From the NCBI RefSeq assembly GCF_018390695.1, contig NZ_JAHBGF010000026.1, forward strand, positions 99,370 through 163,369: 64,000 bases of DNA. Reading direction: 5' to 3'. Shown one piece after another: positions 49,110 to 56,522 of this stretch (position 1 is its first letter; the number at the start of each line of letters is the position of its first letter). The stretch is from Ancylobacter sonchi. GTDB taxonomy: Bacteria > Pseudomonadota > Alphaproteobacteria > Rhizobiales > Xanthobacteraceae. Made by a program: the position numbers and the translations under genes. A model generated the notes under the pieces. That model was not told the origin of the DNA, did not search any database, and saw nothing but the letters and a program-made list of their open reading frames with translations.

Positions 49110-50111
49110 ATGGCCCGCAAGAAGCCACTGGTCGTGGTGACCCGCAAATTGCCCGACAAAATCGAAACCCGCATGCGCGAGCTGTTCGACGCCCGGCTGA
49201 ATGTCGAGGACGTGCCGATGACACAGGCGCAGCTTGCCGAGGCCATGGCAAGCGCCGACGTGCTGGTGCCGGCGATCACCGACCGGATCGACACCCGCAT
49301 CATCGAGGCGGCCGGCCCGAATCTCAAGCTGATCGCCAATTTCGGCAATGGCGTCGACCATATCGACGTCGTCGCCGCCACCGAGCGCGGCATCGCCATC
49401 ACCAACACGCCCGGCGTCCTTACCGAGGACACCGCCGACATGACCATGGCGCTGATTCTCGCGGTGCCACGGCGACTTACCGAGGGTGCCTCCCTCATCA
49501 TTCGCGACGAGGGCGTGTGGCCCGGCTGGTCGCCGACCTGGATGCTCGGCCATCGTATCTGGGGCAAAAGGCTCGGCATCATCGGCATGGGCCGCATCGG
49601 CCAGGCGGTGGCGCGCCGCGCCAAGGCCTTCGGCCTGCAGATCCATTACCACAACCGGCATCCGCTGCCGGCGCAGATCGAGGATGAGCTCGAAGCCACC
49701 TATTGGGACAGCCTCGACCAGATGCTGGCCCGCATGGACATCATCTCGGTCAACTGCCCGCACACCCCGGCCACCTTCCACCTGCTGTCCGCCCGTCGGC
49801 TCAAGCTGGTGAAGCGCGACGCCTATATCGTCAACACCGCCCGCGGCGAAGTCATTGACGAACATGCGCTTATCCGGATGATCGAGACGGGTGAGCTGGC
49901 CGGCGCCGGCCTCGACGTGTTCGAACGCGAGCCGGCGGTCAGCCCCAAGCTGCTCAAGCTGGCGCGCCAGGGCAAGGTGGTGCTGCTGCCGCATATGGGG
50001 TCGGCAACGGTGGAAGCCCGCATCGACACCGGCGAGAAGGTGATCGTCAACATCCGCGCCTTCATGGACGGCCATCGCCCGCCGGATCGCGTCGTGCCGT
50101 CCATGCTGTGA
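49110..50111 (+). CDS. D-isomer-specific 2-hydroxyacid dehydrogenase
   Basis: ATG at 49110 after GGGGATTGAG; 333 residues. NAD-binding motif GIIGMGRIGQAVARR, catalytic Arg in NFGNGVDHID/NTARGEVID region, Glu in DVFEREP and His in LLPHMGSAT. The sequence is typical of the glyoxylate/hydroxypyruvate reductase (GyaR) branch, which reduces glyoxylate or hydroxypyruvate. An upstream in-frame extension has no family support. Confidence 0.92.
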   Translation: MARKKPLVVVTRKLPDKIETRMRELFDARLNVEDVPMTQAQLAEAMASADVLVPAITDRIDTRIIEAAGPNLKLIANFGNGVDHIDVVAATERGIAITNTPGVLTEDTADMTMALILAVPRRLTEGASLIIRDEGVWPGWSPTWMLGHRIWGKRLGIIGMGRIGQAVARRAKAFGLQIHYHNRHPLPAQIEDELEATYWDSLDQMLARMDIISVNCPHTPATFHLLSARRLKLVKRDAYIVNTARGEVIDEHALIRMIETGELAGAGLDVFEREPAVSPKLLKLARQGKVVLLPHMGSATVEARIDTGEKVIVNIRAFMDGHRPPDRVVPSML

Positions 50112-50118
50112 GAGCTGC

Positions 50119-50961
50119 TCAGCGGCGGTGGCGCGACAGGTCGGTGATGGTCGGCGCGGTGCCGGTCAGCGGATTGTCAGGATCCCAGCCATAGCTCAGC
50201 GTCTCGAAGCGCATCGACAGCGTGTCGATCATCAACAGGCGCCCGACCAAGCCCTCGCCGAAGCCGACCACGGCGCGGATCGCCTCCAGCGCCACCAGCG
50301 AGCCGGCGACGCCGGCAATCGCGCCGAGAATGCCGGCCTCGGCGCAGCTCGGCACGGTGCCGGCCGGCGGCGGTTCGGGAAACAGGCAGCGATAGGTGGG
50401 ATTGAGCGTACCGTCAGCCCCGCGCTCATGCCCCCGCAAGGTGGTGACGGTGGCGTCGAAGCGGCCGAGCGCGGCGGTGACCAGCGGCTTTTTCGCCAGC
50501 ACGCAGGCATCCGACACCAGATAGCGGGTGGAGAAATTGTCCGACCCGTCGATGACCACGTCGACCTCGCCGATGAGATCGAGCGCGTTGTCGGCGGTGA
50601 GCCGCGTCGCCTCGCCTCGAAAGGCGACATGCGGATTGAGCGCGGCGACGAACGCTTCAGCGCTCTCGGTCTTCAGCCGGCCGACGGCGTCGGTGGTGTG
50701 GATAACCTGCCGCTGCAGATTGGAGAGCGAGACGACGTCGTCGTCGACCACGACGAGGCGGCCAACGCCGGCGGCCGCGAGATAGAGCAGCGCCGGCGCG
50801 CCGAGCCCGCCGGCACCGACGATGAGCATGCTCGCCTTTTTGAGCTTTTGCTGTCCCGGACCGCCGATCTCGGCCAGCACGAGATGGCGGGCATAGCGCT
50901 CGATCTCCTCGGCGGAGAAGAACGGCTTGCGGGCGGCGGCGGCGGGCATATCGGTGCTCAT
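50119..50961 (-). CDS. MoeB/ThiF/HesA-family adenylyltransferase
   Basis: 280 residues. ATP-binding loop LIVGAGGLGAPALLYL, DDDVVSLSNLQRQVIH, and DGSDNFSTRYLV with SCAEAGILGAIAG match MoeB, which adenylates the C-terminus of a sulfur-carrier protein (MoaD or ThiS). The zinc site of E. coli MoeB, built from two Cys-x-x-Cys pairs, is mostly lost: the first region reads PTYRCLF and the second DPDNPLTG. Function in molybdopterin or thiamin synthesis is likely but not fixed by context. Confidence 0.85.
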   Translation of the reverse strand: MSTDMPAAAARKPFFSAEEIERYARHLVLAEIGGPGQQKLKKASMLIVGAGGLGAPALLYLAAAGVGRLVVVDDDVVSLSNLQRQVIHTTDAVGRLKTESAEAFVAALNPHVAFRGEATRLTADNALDLIGEVDVVIDGSDNFSTRYLVSDACVLAKKPLVTAALGRFDATVTTLRGHERGADGTLNPTYRCLFPEPPPAGTVPSCAEAGILGAIAGVAGSLVALEAIRAVVGFGEGLVGRLLMIDTLSMRFETLSYGWDPDNPLTGTAPTITDLSRHRR

Positions 50962-51105
50962 GACGCCCGCTATATAACCATCGCCCGTCCCGCTGCCATA
51001 TGGCGAAGCCGGATCGGCGCATTTCCGGCGAAGGAGCGGCGGGCACATGTTGCCCAGGCGCAGGCATTCGACTAAGAAGACGACGTCCGGCGCCGAGCGC
51101 CGCTG

Positions 51106-51182
51106 GCACCCGTAGCTCAGCTGGATAGAGCGTTGCCCTCCGAAGGCAAAGGTCGCACGTTCGAATCGTGCCGGGTGCGCCA
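51106..51182 (+). tRNA. tRNA-Arg (anticodon CCG), left border of the mobile element
   Basis: A 77-nt cloverleaf with acceptor GCACCCG/CGGGTGC, anticodon loop CTCCGAA (CCG, reading CGG), T arm CGTTCGAATCG and encoded CCA. Element genes begin about 120 bp downstream, so the 3' end of this tRNA is the probable integration site. No second copy of the T-arm/acceptor segment was found in the rest of the window. Confidence 0.95.
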
Positions 51183-51229
51183 ACTATCTCAAGCACTTAG
51201 CTGAGACGCCACCTCTACCGCAGCGAAGC

Positions 51230-51251
51230 TACTCACCAAATACTCACCAAA
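51230..51251. repeat. 11-bp tandem direct repeat next to tRNA-Arg
   Basis: TACTCACCAAA occurs at 51230-51240 and 51241-51251, 48 bp beyond the tRNA 3' end. It may be part of an integrase arm site or simply a short duplication. Confidence 0.6.
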
Positions 51252-51275
51252 ACGGCCGCACCGAAGCGCGGCCGT
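51252..51275 (-). terminator. Terminator at the end of the element's minus-strand operon
   Basis: ACGGCCGC (51252-51259) pairs with GCGGCCGT (51268-51275). On the minus strand it is followed by TTTTGG, 29 bp after the last gene of the operon. Confidence 0.6.
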
Positions 51276-51303
51276 GATGATGGTCAATCCTGTGGTGCCT
51301 TGA

Positions 51304-52257
51304 TCAAGCTGCACTCTGCTCAGCCGGGTCGTCGATCAGCTCGAACTCTACGACTGCGGCGATATGGTCCTCCGTGCTGACCGAGCGCGCCCGCGGCAGT
51401 CGTCGGACCGCTGCGACTTCCGCCAGAACTTCCTGCGGATCGACGATGCGCCCGCCCGAGAGGTAATAGCCCCAGCACGCCGAACCCTCGAACATCGCCG
51501 GCAGCTGAACATTGCCAGCGATGCCGGCAGGCATCTGCGTGACCGCCTCCGCTGGCAGGTATTCGATCCGGCGGAAGGAGCGGAGTCGAGCGAGAACCAA
51601 AGGACGCGTATTCCAAAGCGGATTGTCGCAAGGATCGTCCAGCTTCACCAAGCCAATATCGGTTCCCGTCTGCCGAACAGCGCGCTGGTCTTCCAGAGGC
51701 CGCGACATGCCATCGGCGATCCAGAGCCTTTCGATCCGCTCGCCGAGCACCTCGCGCTCCCGACGTGGGTAGAGCATCGCCGCCTCTGTGCGGGCGAGAG
51801 GCGTGCGCCCCTTCGGTAGGTCCACGTTGGCAGCGTCAACCGCCGCGTCCGCGCGCGCCATTTCTTCCATGAGGTCCACGAACTGGCTGACGAGTTGCGG
51901 ATAGATCTTCGCCAGCCTCTTGCCGGCGTCCGCGCGCGCGGACAGGGCCGCGGCATACCGTGCCGCCCGTTCAGCTTCAGCCGTTTCCTGCTGCACCAGC
52001 GCCAGGCGCTCACGCAGCGTAGCGAGATAGAGTTCGGCATCGGCGAGTTGATCGGCCGTCGTGGAGATCGCTTGCTTGTGCCGGGCGCGCTCGGTGTCGC
52101 TGGCGATAAGCAAGTCACGGCGCCGTCCCTCAAGCTCCTCCATTTGCGATCGCAAGCTAGCGACTGCCTGCTCTGCCGAGGCAACAGACGCCTCCATTTG
52201 ATCTAGCGTTGGCTTCTTCACCTGAAGCATCGCCTTAAAGCTGTCGAAGATTTTCAT
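51304..52257 (-). CDS. Coiled-coil protein at the end of the phage-like operon
   Basis: 317 residues from MKIFDSFKAMLQ (AGGA eight bases upstream); a GTG at 52317 overlapping the tape-measure stop is an alternative. Residues about 15-110 are strongly coiled-coil (DQMEASVASAEQAVASLR and LRERLALVQQETAEAERAA). The rest is globular without a recognised domain. In a P2-like order this place would hold the tail genes U, X and D, but no similarity to them was seen. Function unknown. Confidence 0.7.
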   Translation of the reverse strand: MKIFDSFKAMLQVKKPTLDQMEASVASAEQAVASLRSQMEELEGRRRDLLIASDTERARHKQAISTTADQLADAELYLATLRERLALVQQETAEAERAARYAAALSARADAGKRLAKIYPQLVSQFVDLMEEMARADAAVDAANVDLPKGRTPLARTEAAMLYPRREREVLGERIERLWIADGMSRPLEDQRAVRQTGTDIGLVKLDDPCDNPLWNTRPLVLARLRSFRRIEYLPAEAVTQMPAGIAGNVQLPAMFEGSACWGYYLSGGRIVDPQEVLAEVAAVRRLPRARSVSTEDHIAAVVEFELIDDPAEQSAA

Positions 52258-52309
52258 CTGTGGTGTCCTGACCGTTGGCGAGAGTATCAAGCTTCGTGGG
52301 ATGGGAGGA

Positions 52310-54184
52310 TCAGGCACGATCGAACAGGTAAAGCTCTTTCGTGATTGGGTCGACAGGACCGCGACGCCCCGAATGTCCCATATCGAGATCCCACGTCCCG
52401 AATGCCGCCCCCTGTGTGTGAACAGCGGCGGTGGTTCCGGCGGGCGCGTTTTGGAATTTCACGTTCAGGGTAGCGCCACCGCGCATCGCGCCGCCGGCAT
52501 CCGCCACCCGATCGCGACGCTCCATGGCGTACAAGCTGGGGCGATCGGACAACGAGCCATAGCGGCCACGGTATTGCCGAGGCGGGCTATCTGATGATGG
52601 TGAGTTCGGTGCCGCCGGGGCCGGGGCCGTTCCCGGCGTGATCGTCTGGCCTCGAGAACCGTTGGCGGCGGGAGCCGCGCCGGTGATGCCGGTAAAGCTC
52701 AAGCTGTTCCAGGCCGCCTGGATATCGGCAATCGCCTGACGCACCCAGGTGGCGACATCATTCATGATCTCCCGGATCCGCTGGACGCCACCTTCGAACT
52801 TCGCGCTCCAGTCGGTGCTGAAGGTGTCGTCGAGGATCTTCAGCAATCCGGACACGATGGCCGTCAGTGTATCGAACTGGCCGCCCCAGATGTCTCCCAT
52901 CGCGCCAAACACGTCACCGGTGAACAACTTCTTGAAGCCGTCCCATATCCGCCCGATGCCGGCGGAGAACCCTTCCCAGTTGCGGAGAGCGCCGGCTACG
53001 GCGGCTAGGCCGAGGATCACCGGCCATCCCCCCATGGCGAGGGCGGCGCTGCCGACCTTGATGATGTTGAAAGCGAGTTTCCCCAGCGCCAGCCCCAACT
53101 GTACGATCGGCACCCATAGCGGCGCCGTCAGCACCCCGGCCAGCCCGATCAGCGCCCCCTTCCAGCCTCCGATCGCCCTTACGAAGCCGTCGATTCGTTT
53201 GAAGCCGGTTTCTGTCTGGATGATGAACTGCTTCATATCGAAGCCGGCGAAGGCGTCACGAAGCCCCATAACCGCCTGCTTCACCTTCAGGGCGACCCAT
53301 TCTCGGTTGAGCGTGATCCACTCCCGAAATTGCCGAAGCAGGGGTGTCAAGACAGGTTCAAGCGCCGAGCCGATGGTCAGGCCTAGCCCCTGGAATGCTG
53401 TCCCGGTCTTGTCCATCTCGTCGCCGAGGCGCTTGGCGCGTTTGACATCGTCATCAGAGATGATGATGCCCAGCTTCCTCGCTTCGGCGGCAATGTCCTT
53501 AAGACCCTGCCTTCCGTCGGCGAGCATAGGGACCAGCGCCGCTCCACTCTCGCCGAACAAGGTCATAGCCATACGGGCGCGAAGTGCAGGGTCCTTGTTC
53601 TTCTCGAAAGCCTGTGCCAGCTGCGGTAGGAGCGTTTCGAGCGGCTTCAGCTTTCCATGTGCATCTTTGACGCTGATACCGAGCTTGCGGAACAGCCCGG
53701 CGGCGTCTTTGTTCTTGCCGCGGCTCACGTCCACCATGGTTTTCTGAAGCTGGCCGAGGCCGGCATCCAGAGCACCAGCCGAAGCGCCACTGGTTTCGGC
53801 GGCATACCGCCACTCTTGAAGCGATTGCGCCGAGACACCGAGGCGATCGGCGACATCGGATATTCCCGAGCCGGCGGCCGCAAAGGACTTGGCGGCAGCA
53901 TAGGCGGCTGACGACACGGCACCAAAATATGTCACCACCCCCAGCGCGGCCAGGGAGCCGACGGCCGCAAAGTTCCATGCGACCGACTGCAAGCCGCGCC
54001 CCACACCGCCGAGCGCGCGCCCAACACCTTGCGTCGCCCTGCTGACGCCGCTCATATCGACGGCTACGCGCTTCAGTGCCGGATTCCGAGCAACGGCCCC
54101 CATCGAGGCGCCAATCCTCGCGAGCGTCGGTGAGACGCGGTCGGTGATCTCGGCGACGCCGCGAATGTCCAAGGGTTGGGTCAT
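52310..54184 (-). CDS. Phage tail tape measure protein
   Basis: 624 residues. It has the usual layout: an N-terminal Ala/Gly-rich helical region (VGRALGGVGRGLQSVAWNF, then a hydrophobic VGSLAALGVVTYFGAVSS), the conserved tape-measure core (ISDVADRLGVSAQSLQEWRY, AGLFRKLGISVKDAHGK), further hydrophobic segments near residues 340-400, and a disordered Pro/Ser-rich tail. ATG overlaps the stop of the tail chaperone E' frame (ATGA). The length would predict a tail of modest size. Confidence 0.9.
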   Translation of the reverse strand: MTQPLDIRGVAEITDRVSPTLARIGASMGAVARNPALKRVAVDMSGVSRATQGVGRALGGVGRGLQSVAWNFAAVGSLAALGVVTYFGAVSSAAYAAAKSFAAAGSGISDVADRLGVSAQSLQEWRYAAETSGASAGALDAGLGQLQKTMVDVSRGKNKDAAGLFRKLGISVKDAHGKLKPLETLLPQLAQAFEKNKDPALRARMAMTLFGESGAALVPMLADGRQGLKDIAAEARKLGIIISDDDVKRAKRLGDEMDKTGTAFQGLGLTIGSALEPVLTPLLRQFREWITLNREWVALKVKQAVMGLRDAFAGFDMKQFIIQTETGFKRIDGFVRAIGGWKGALIGLAGVLTAPLWVPIVQLGLALGKLAFNIIKVGSAALAMGGWPVILGLAAVAGALRNWEGFSAGIGRIWDGFKKLFTGDVFGAMGDIWGGQFDTLTAIVSGLLKILDDTFSTDWSAKFEGGVQRIREIMNDVATWVRQAIADIQAAWNSLSFTGITGAAPAANGSRGQTITPGTAPAPAAPNSPSSDSPPRQYRGRYGSLSDRPSLYAMERRDRVADAGGAMRGGATLNVKFQNAPAGTTAAVHTQGAAFGTWDLDMGHSGRRGPVDPITKELYLFDRA

Positions 54185-54324
54185 GTTCGGTCCTCTGGGC
54201 TCTTGCTGCGCTCCATGAAAGCGACCGTGTCTTCATGGTCCTCAAGCAATTCCGACAGCGACTTGGCTAGGTAGTGATCCGGCGTGGCCTTCCAGAACCA
54301 CGCCAGATCGAAGGCCAACCTCAC
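54181..54324 (-). CDS. Tail assembly chaperone, E' (frameshift) segment
   Basis: This 47-codon frame, too short to stand out, reads from a GTG overlapping the stop of E (GTGA) to a TGA overlapping the tape-measure ATG. The product contains FDLAWFWKATPDHYLAKSLS, the Trp-rich motif of P2 E'-type segments. The same frame is open upstream to the T6C slippery site at 54351-54357, so it is most likely expressed as the C-terminal part of an E-E' fusion of 144 residues (88 from E plus 56), close to the 142 residues of P2 gpE+E'. Confidence 0.8.
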   Translation of the reverse strand: MRLAFDLAWFWKATPDHYLAKSLSELLEDHEDTVAFMERSKSPEDRT

Positions 54325-54614
54325 GACATCGTCGGGTCGGTCGAATCCCCGAAAAAAGGCGCGAGTGCCCCCGCGAGTTTGATCATGTCGCCACCACGTA
54401 GCTGGTCGATGGCGTTCGGCGTCAGGGGCGGGCTGGAAAGCAGCACGGCGTATTGCGCCACCCGCTCCATGTCGAAGTCGATCCCGCCGGAGGGAAGCGC
54501 GATAAACGGCAGCCCGTGGCGGCGGATCTCGGCGCCGGTCGGCTCTCGAAACTCCACCTCCGGCACTTCACTGCCGAAGGACTTGGGCGGGCGGGAGAAA
54601 ATTACCTTGGACAT
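54321..54614 (-). CDS. Tail assembly chaperone gpE-like
   Basis: 97 residues from MSKVIFSRPPKSFG with GGAG seven bases upstream. The sequence EVEFREPTGAEIRRHGLPF is typical of the P2 gpE/phage tail assembly chaperone family. The start lies 13 bp inside the protease gene. Chaperones of this kind coat the tape measure protein during tail assembly. A fraction of ribosomes should shift -1 near codon 88 to make the E-E' fusion. Confidence 0.85.
   Translation of the reverse strand: MSKVIFSRPPKSFGSEVPEVEFREPTGAEIRRHGLPFIALPSGGIDFDMERVAQYAVLLSSPPLTPNAIDQLRGGDMIKLAGALAPFFGDSTDPTMS
54351..54357 (-). promoter_or_regulatory. Programmed -1 ribosomal frameshift site (T TTT TTC)
   Basis: In the E frame the codons are CCT TTT TTC, giving the heptamer T-TTT-TTC. 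Slipping one base back lets both tRNAs re-pair on TTT-TTT and continues CGG GGA TTC into the E' frame without a stop until the tape-measure start. Phage P2 uses T6G at the same gene junction. Confidence 0.8.
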
Positions 54615-55489
54615 GAGCATGCTCCATGTGCTGCCGCAGGAATTGCGTGCAGGTTGGCGATCGGAAAAGGGGCATCGAAATCGGCGAGAAAGGCGGACGT
54701 CCGCCATTCGAGGACATCGGCTTGGTCGGCAAAACCCAGCCGCACTGCTTCATCGCCGGGCATGAACTTCTCGGCATCAAGCATCGCCTCTATGGCGTCA
54801 CGGCTGAGGCCGGTTCGATCGGCGTAGACCGCGACCATGTCGGCCGCAAAGTTCGTCGCAATATCCATGCGATAGAGCGACCCGGCCGCGGCCATAGCCC
54901 GTGCCTGATCAAGCGGTATGGCGACGCGGCGAGGCCGGTGAATCATCATCCGAGCGCCGGTCCGCATCACAATCTGATCGCCAGCCATCGCAATGATCGA
55001 GGCCGCCGAGGCGGCAATGCTGTCGATCACGATAAGTTTCGGCGTCGGATGCTGCTTGAGGATCGCCCAGATCTTCAGGCCCTCGCCGAGCGATCCACCT
55101 CCACTGTTGAGCCGGACGACCACAGGCCCGCTCAGCGTGGAAAGTGCGATTTCGACGTCTTCGGCGTAGATCGTCGGCGAATACGCATCCGGGATGCCAA
55201 TTGCGCCCCACAGACGCAAAGCATTGTCCGCTATAAGGTTTTGCGGATCACGCGGCGTGACAGGTCTCGACGAGGGCGATAGAAAATTATTATTACCCCC
55301 TGGGAATTTCTTGGCGCTAGGGGAAGCCCATGCCTCCGAAACACCCATCCCCGCCACCGGCCCGGAAGGACCCGACGAAATAAAGTTGCGCGCGGAGGAT
55401 GTTTCGGAAATTTTATTGCCCACCTGATCGAGATTTTCGATCACAGCCTCACTGGCATGCCAGCTGCCGGCCGCCCTATCCGCGCTCAT
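54602..55489 (-). CDS. ClpP-type phage head maturation protease
   Basis: 295 residues from an ATG overlapping the upstream HTH gene stop (ATGA). Residues 1-85 are a disordered Ser/Asn-rich lead. The ClpP-like domain then shows LRLWGAIGIP, VVRLNSGGGSLGEGLKIW, the nucleophile Ser161 in IAASAASIIAMAG, His184 in MMIHRP and Asp209 in YRMDIATN. In prophages this serine protease processes the portal/capsid during head assembly. Here its gene directly overlaps the tail chaperone gene, and no capsid or portal gene is nearby. Confidence 0.87.
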   Translation of the reverse strand: MSADRAAGSWHASEAVIENLDQVGNKISETSSARNFISSGPSGPVAGMGVSEAWASPSAKKFPGGNNNFLSPSSRPVTPRDPQNLIADNALRLWGAIGIPDAYSPTIYAEDVEIALSTLSGPVVVRLNSGGGSLGEGLKIWAILKQHPTPKLIVIDSIAASAASIIAMAGDQIVMRTGARMMIHRPRRVAIPLDQARAMAAAGSLYRMDIATNFAADMVAVYADRTGLSRDAIEAMLDAEKFMPGDEAVRLGFADQADVLEWRTSAFLADFDAPFPIANLHAIPAAAHGACSCPR

Positions 55490-55731
55490 CCTCGGGGCTC
55501 CAGCATCCCACCGCGCGACAGGCCGATATATTGCCCGCCTGCTACGGCTTCCTGCTCTTCCATCCATGCACGCAATGTCGAGCGACGGGCGCAGATGGAC
55601 GAACCCAACCGGAAGGTCGGCAGGCTGCCGGACTGAACGCGGTAATAGATGGTATTGGGAGAGACGCCGAGAAAATCGGCGATGGCAGATGCCCCATAAA
55701 GAACATCGCCATCAGGTGCGATCTTTACCAT
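55486..55731 (-). CDS. Small helix-turn-helix DNA-binding protein (excisionase-like)
   Basis: 81 residues. LYGASAIADFLGVSPNTIYY followed by GSLPTFRLGSSICARRSTLRAW is a MerR/AlpA-type winged helix that recognises DNA through the SPNTIYYRV helix. The stop overlaps the protease start. Such proteins act as excisionases or regulators. The 110-bp upstream gap is AT-rich, so it may have its own promoter. Confidence 0.75.
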   Translation of the reverse strand: MVKIAPDGDVLYGASAIADFLGVSPNTIYYRVQSGSLPTFRLGSSICARRSTLRAWMEEQEAVAGGQYIGLSRGGMLEPRG

Positions 55732-55858
55732 CGTGAGCCTTGCGTTCCCCGATCAAACTGATCGGCCGAATGACTCAGACAGTTTTAGACAAATTCACAA
55801 AATATTGGATCAGATCAGAGTGAAGACACTCAATGCATTTCAGATCAATTGCAATCTG
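55732..55858. promoter_or_regulatory. AT-rich control region with dyads in the element operon
   Basis: Low G+C compared with all neighbours. It contains GATCAAACTGATC near 55751 and CAGAT-n8-ATCTG at 55841-55858, dyads suited to repressor binding ahead of the HTH-protease-tail genes. Confidence 0.4.
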
Positions 55859-56036
55859 ACCTTTTCTTTACCCATGCATCAAGGTCACTCTCTCGAATGC
55901 AGAGCGGAGATGTCGAGCCGGACGCCATTTTGAATACGGGCAGTCCTTCACGCGCAGCATAGCGCCACACAGTGGCCGGGGAGACGCCGAGGCGCTTGGC
56001 GATGACGTTCATGGTGCGGAGGATGCGGTCGGACAT
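55845..56036 (-). CDS. Small helix-turn-helix DNA-binding protein
   Basis: 63 residues with AGGGTGAG upstream. MNVIAKRLGVSPATVWRYAA and GLPVFKMASGSTSPLCIRES form an AlpA/MerR-like winged helix ending LDAWVKKRSD. It is paralogous in type to the 81-residue HTH gene 114 bp downstream. Role unknown, likely regulatory. Confidence 0.72.
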   Translation of the reverse strand: MSDRILRTMNVIAKRLGVSPATVWRYAAREGLPVFKMASGSTSPLCIRESDLDAWVKKRSDCN

Positions 56037-56039
56037 GTC

Positions 56040-56522
56040 TCACCCTTTGCGATTGAGGGAACGGGATTGAGCGATCTGCTCGGCTGCCAGGCGCTCGGCC
56101 TCTGCGCGGGGCAAGCCCTCGTCGTATTCGAGGATGGCAGCTCTCTCGTCGTAAGCGGCTTGCCAGTCTTCTTCGTCCCAGCCCTCATTGTTTTCGAGGG
56201 GAACGTGGGGAACAAGGGGAACAGCTTTCTGAAACCCTTTGGTTTCAAGGCCTTGTGTTGATCTTGCCTCTGTTCCCCAACTCTCGGTGGGTTGGGGAAC
56301 ATGGGGAACGGGCACGGTGGCTCCCCGCACGTTCTCAGCTACATCGTTTCGAAGGGGAACATGGGGAACGGCCTCCGCAAATCGTTCATTTGCAACGCTT
56401 TGATGCGTTCCCCACTTTGCCAACTCTCCGCAGCTGGGGGAACAAGGGGAACAGCCCTCCCCTTCGTAGCGAAGACAGCGAAGCGGGTGAGATCCGGCAT
56501 CAGCCGAAATCCCGATCGGCAT
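56040..56522 (-). CDS. Hypothetical protein encoded across a 9-bp iteron array
   Basis: 160 residues. The middle contains repeated VPxVP-type stretches (EAVPHVPLRN, VPVPHVPQPTESW, AVPLVPHVPLENN) and, in another register, CSPCSPSCG, all caused by the underlying GGGGAAC repeats. The C-terminal 50 residues are acidic and helical (WDEEDWQAAYDERAAILEY). The start is weakly supported and overlaps the upstream gene by 23 bp. It may be a real protein shaped by a DNA-level repeat. Confidence 0.5.
   Translation of the reverse strand: MPIGISADAGSHPLRCLRYEGEGCSPCSPSCGELAKWGTHQSVANERFAEAVPHVPLRNDVAENVRGATVPVPHVPQPTESWGTEARSTQGLETKGFQKAVPLVPHVPLENNEGWDEEDWQAAYDERAAILEYDEGLPRAEAERLAAEQIAQSRSLNRKG
56198..56452. 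repeat. GGGGAAC iteron-like array, 9-bp period
   Basis: Nine direct copies of GGGGAAC at 56198, 56207, 56216, 56294, 56303, 56354, 56363, 56437 and 56446, in clusters of 3, 2, 2 and 2 with exact 9-bp spacing, plus inverted copies at 56272 and 56407. It lies next to the primase/helicase-like genes. Confidence 0.85.

Noticed and set aside
50657..51196. Minus-strand frame beginning near APGTIRTCDLCLRRATLYPA
   Set aside because: It is antisense to tRNA-Arg and then a shadow of the MoeB-like gene; the upstream extension of the MoeB frame through the tRNA is rejected for the same reason.
56198..56452. Possible CRISPR array
   Set aside because: Repeats are 7 bp at a 9-bp period without spacers of uniform length; no cas genes are present.
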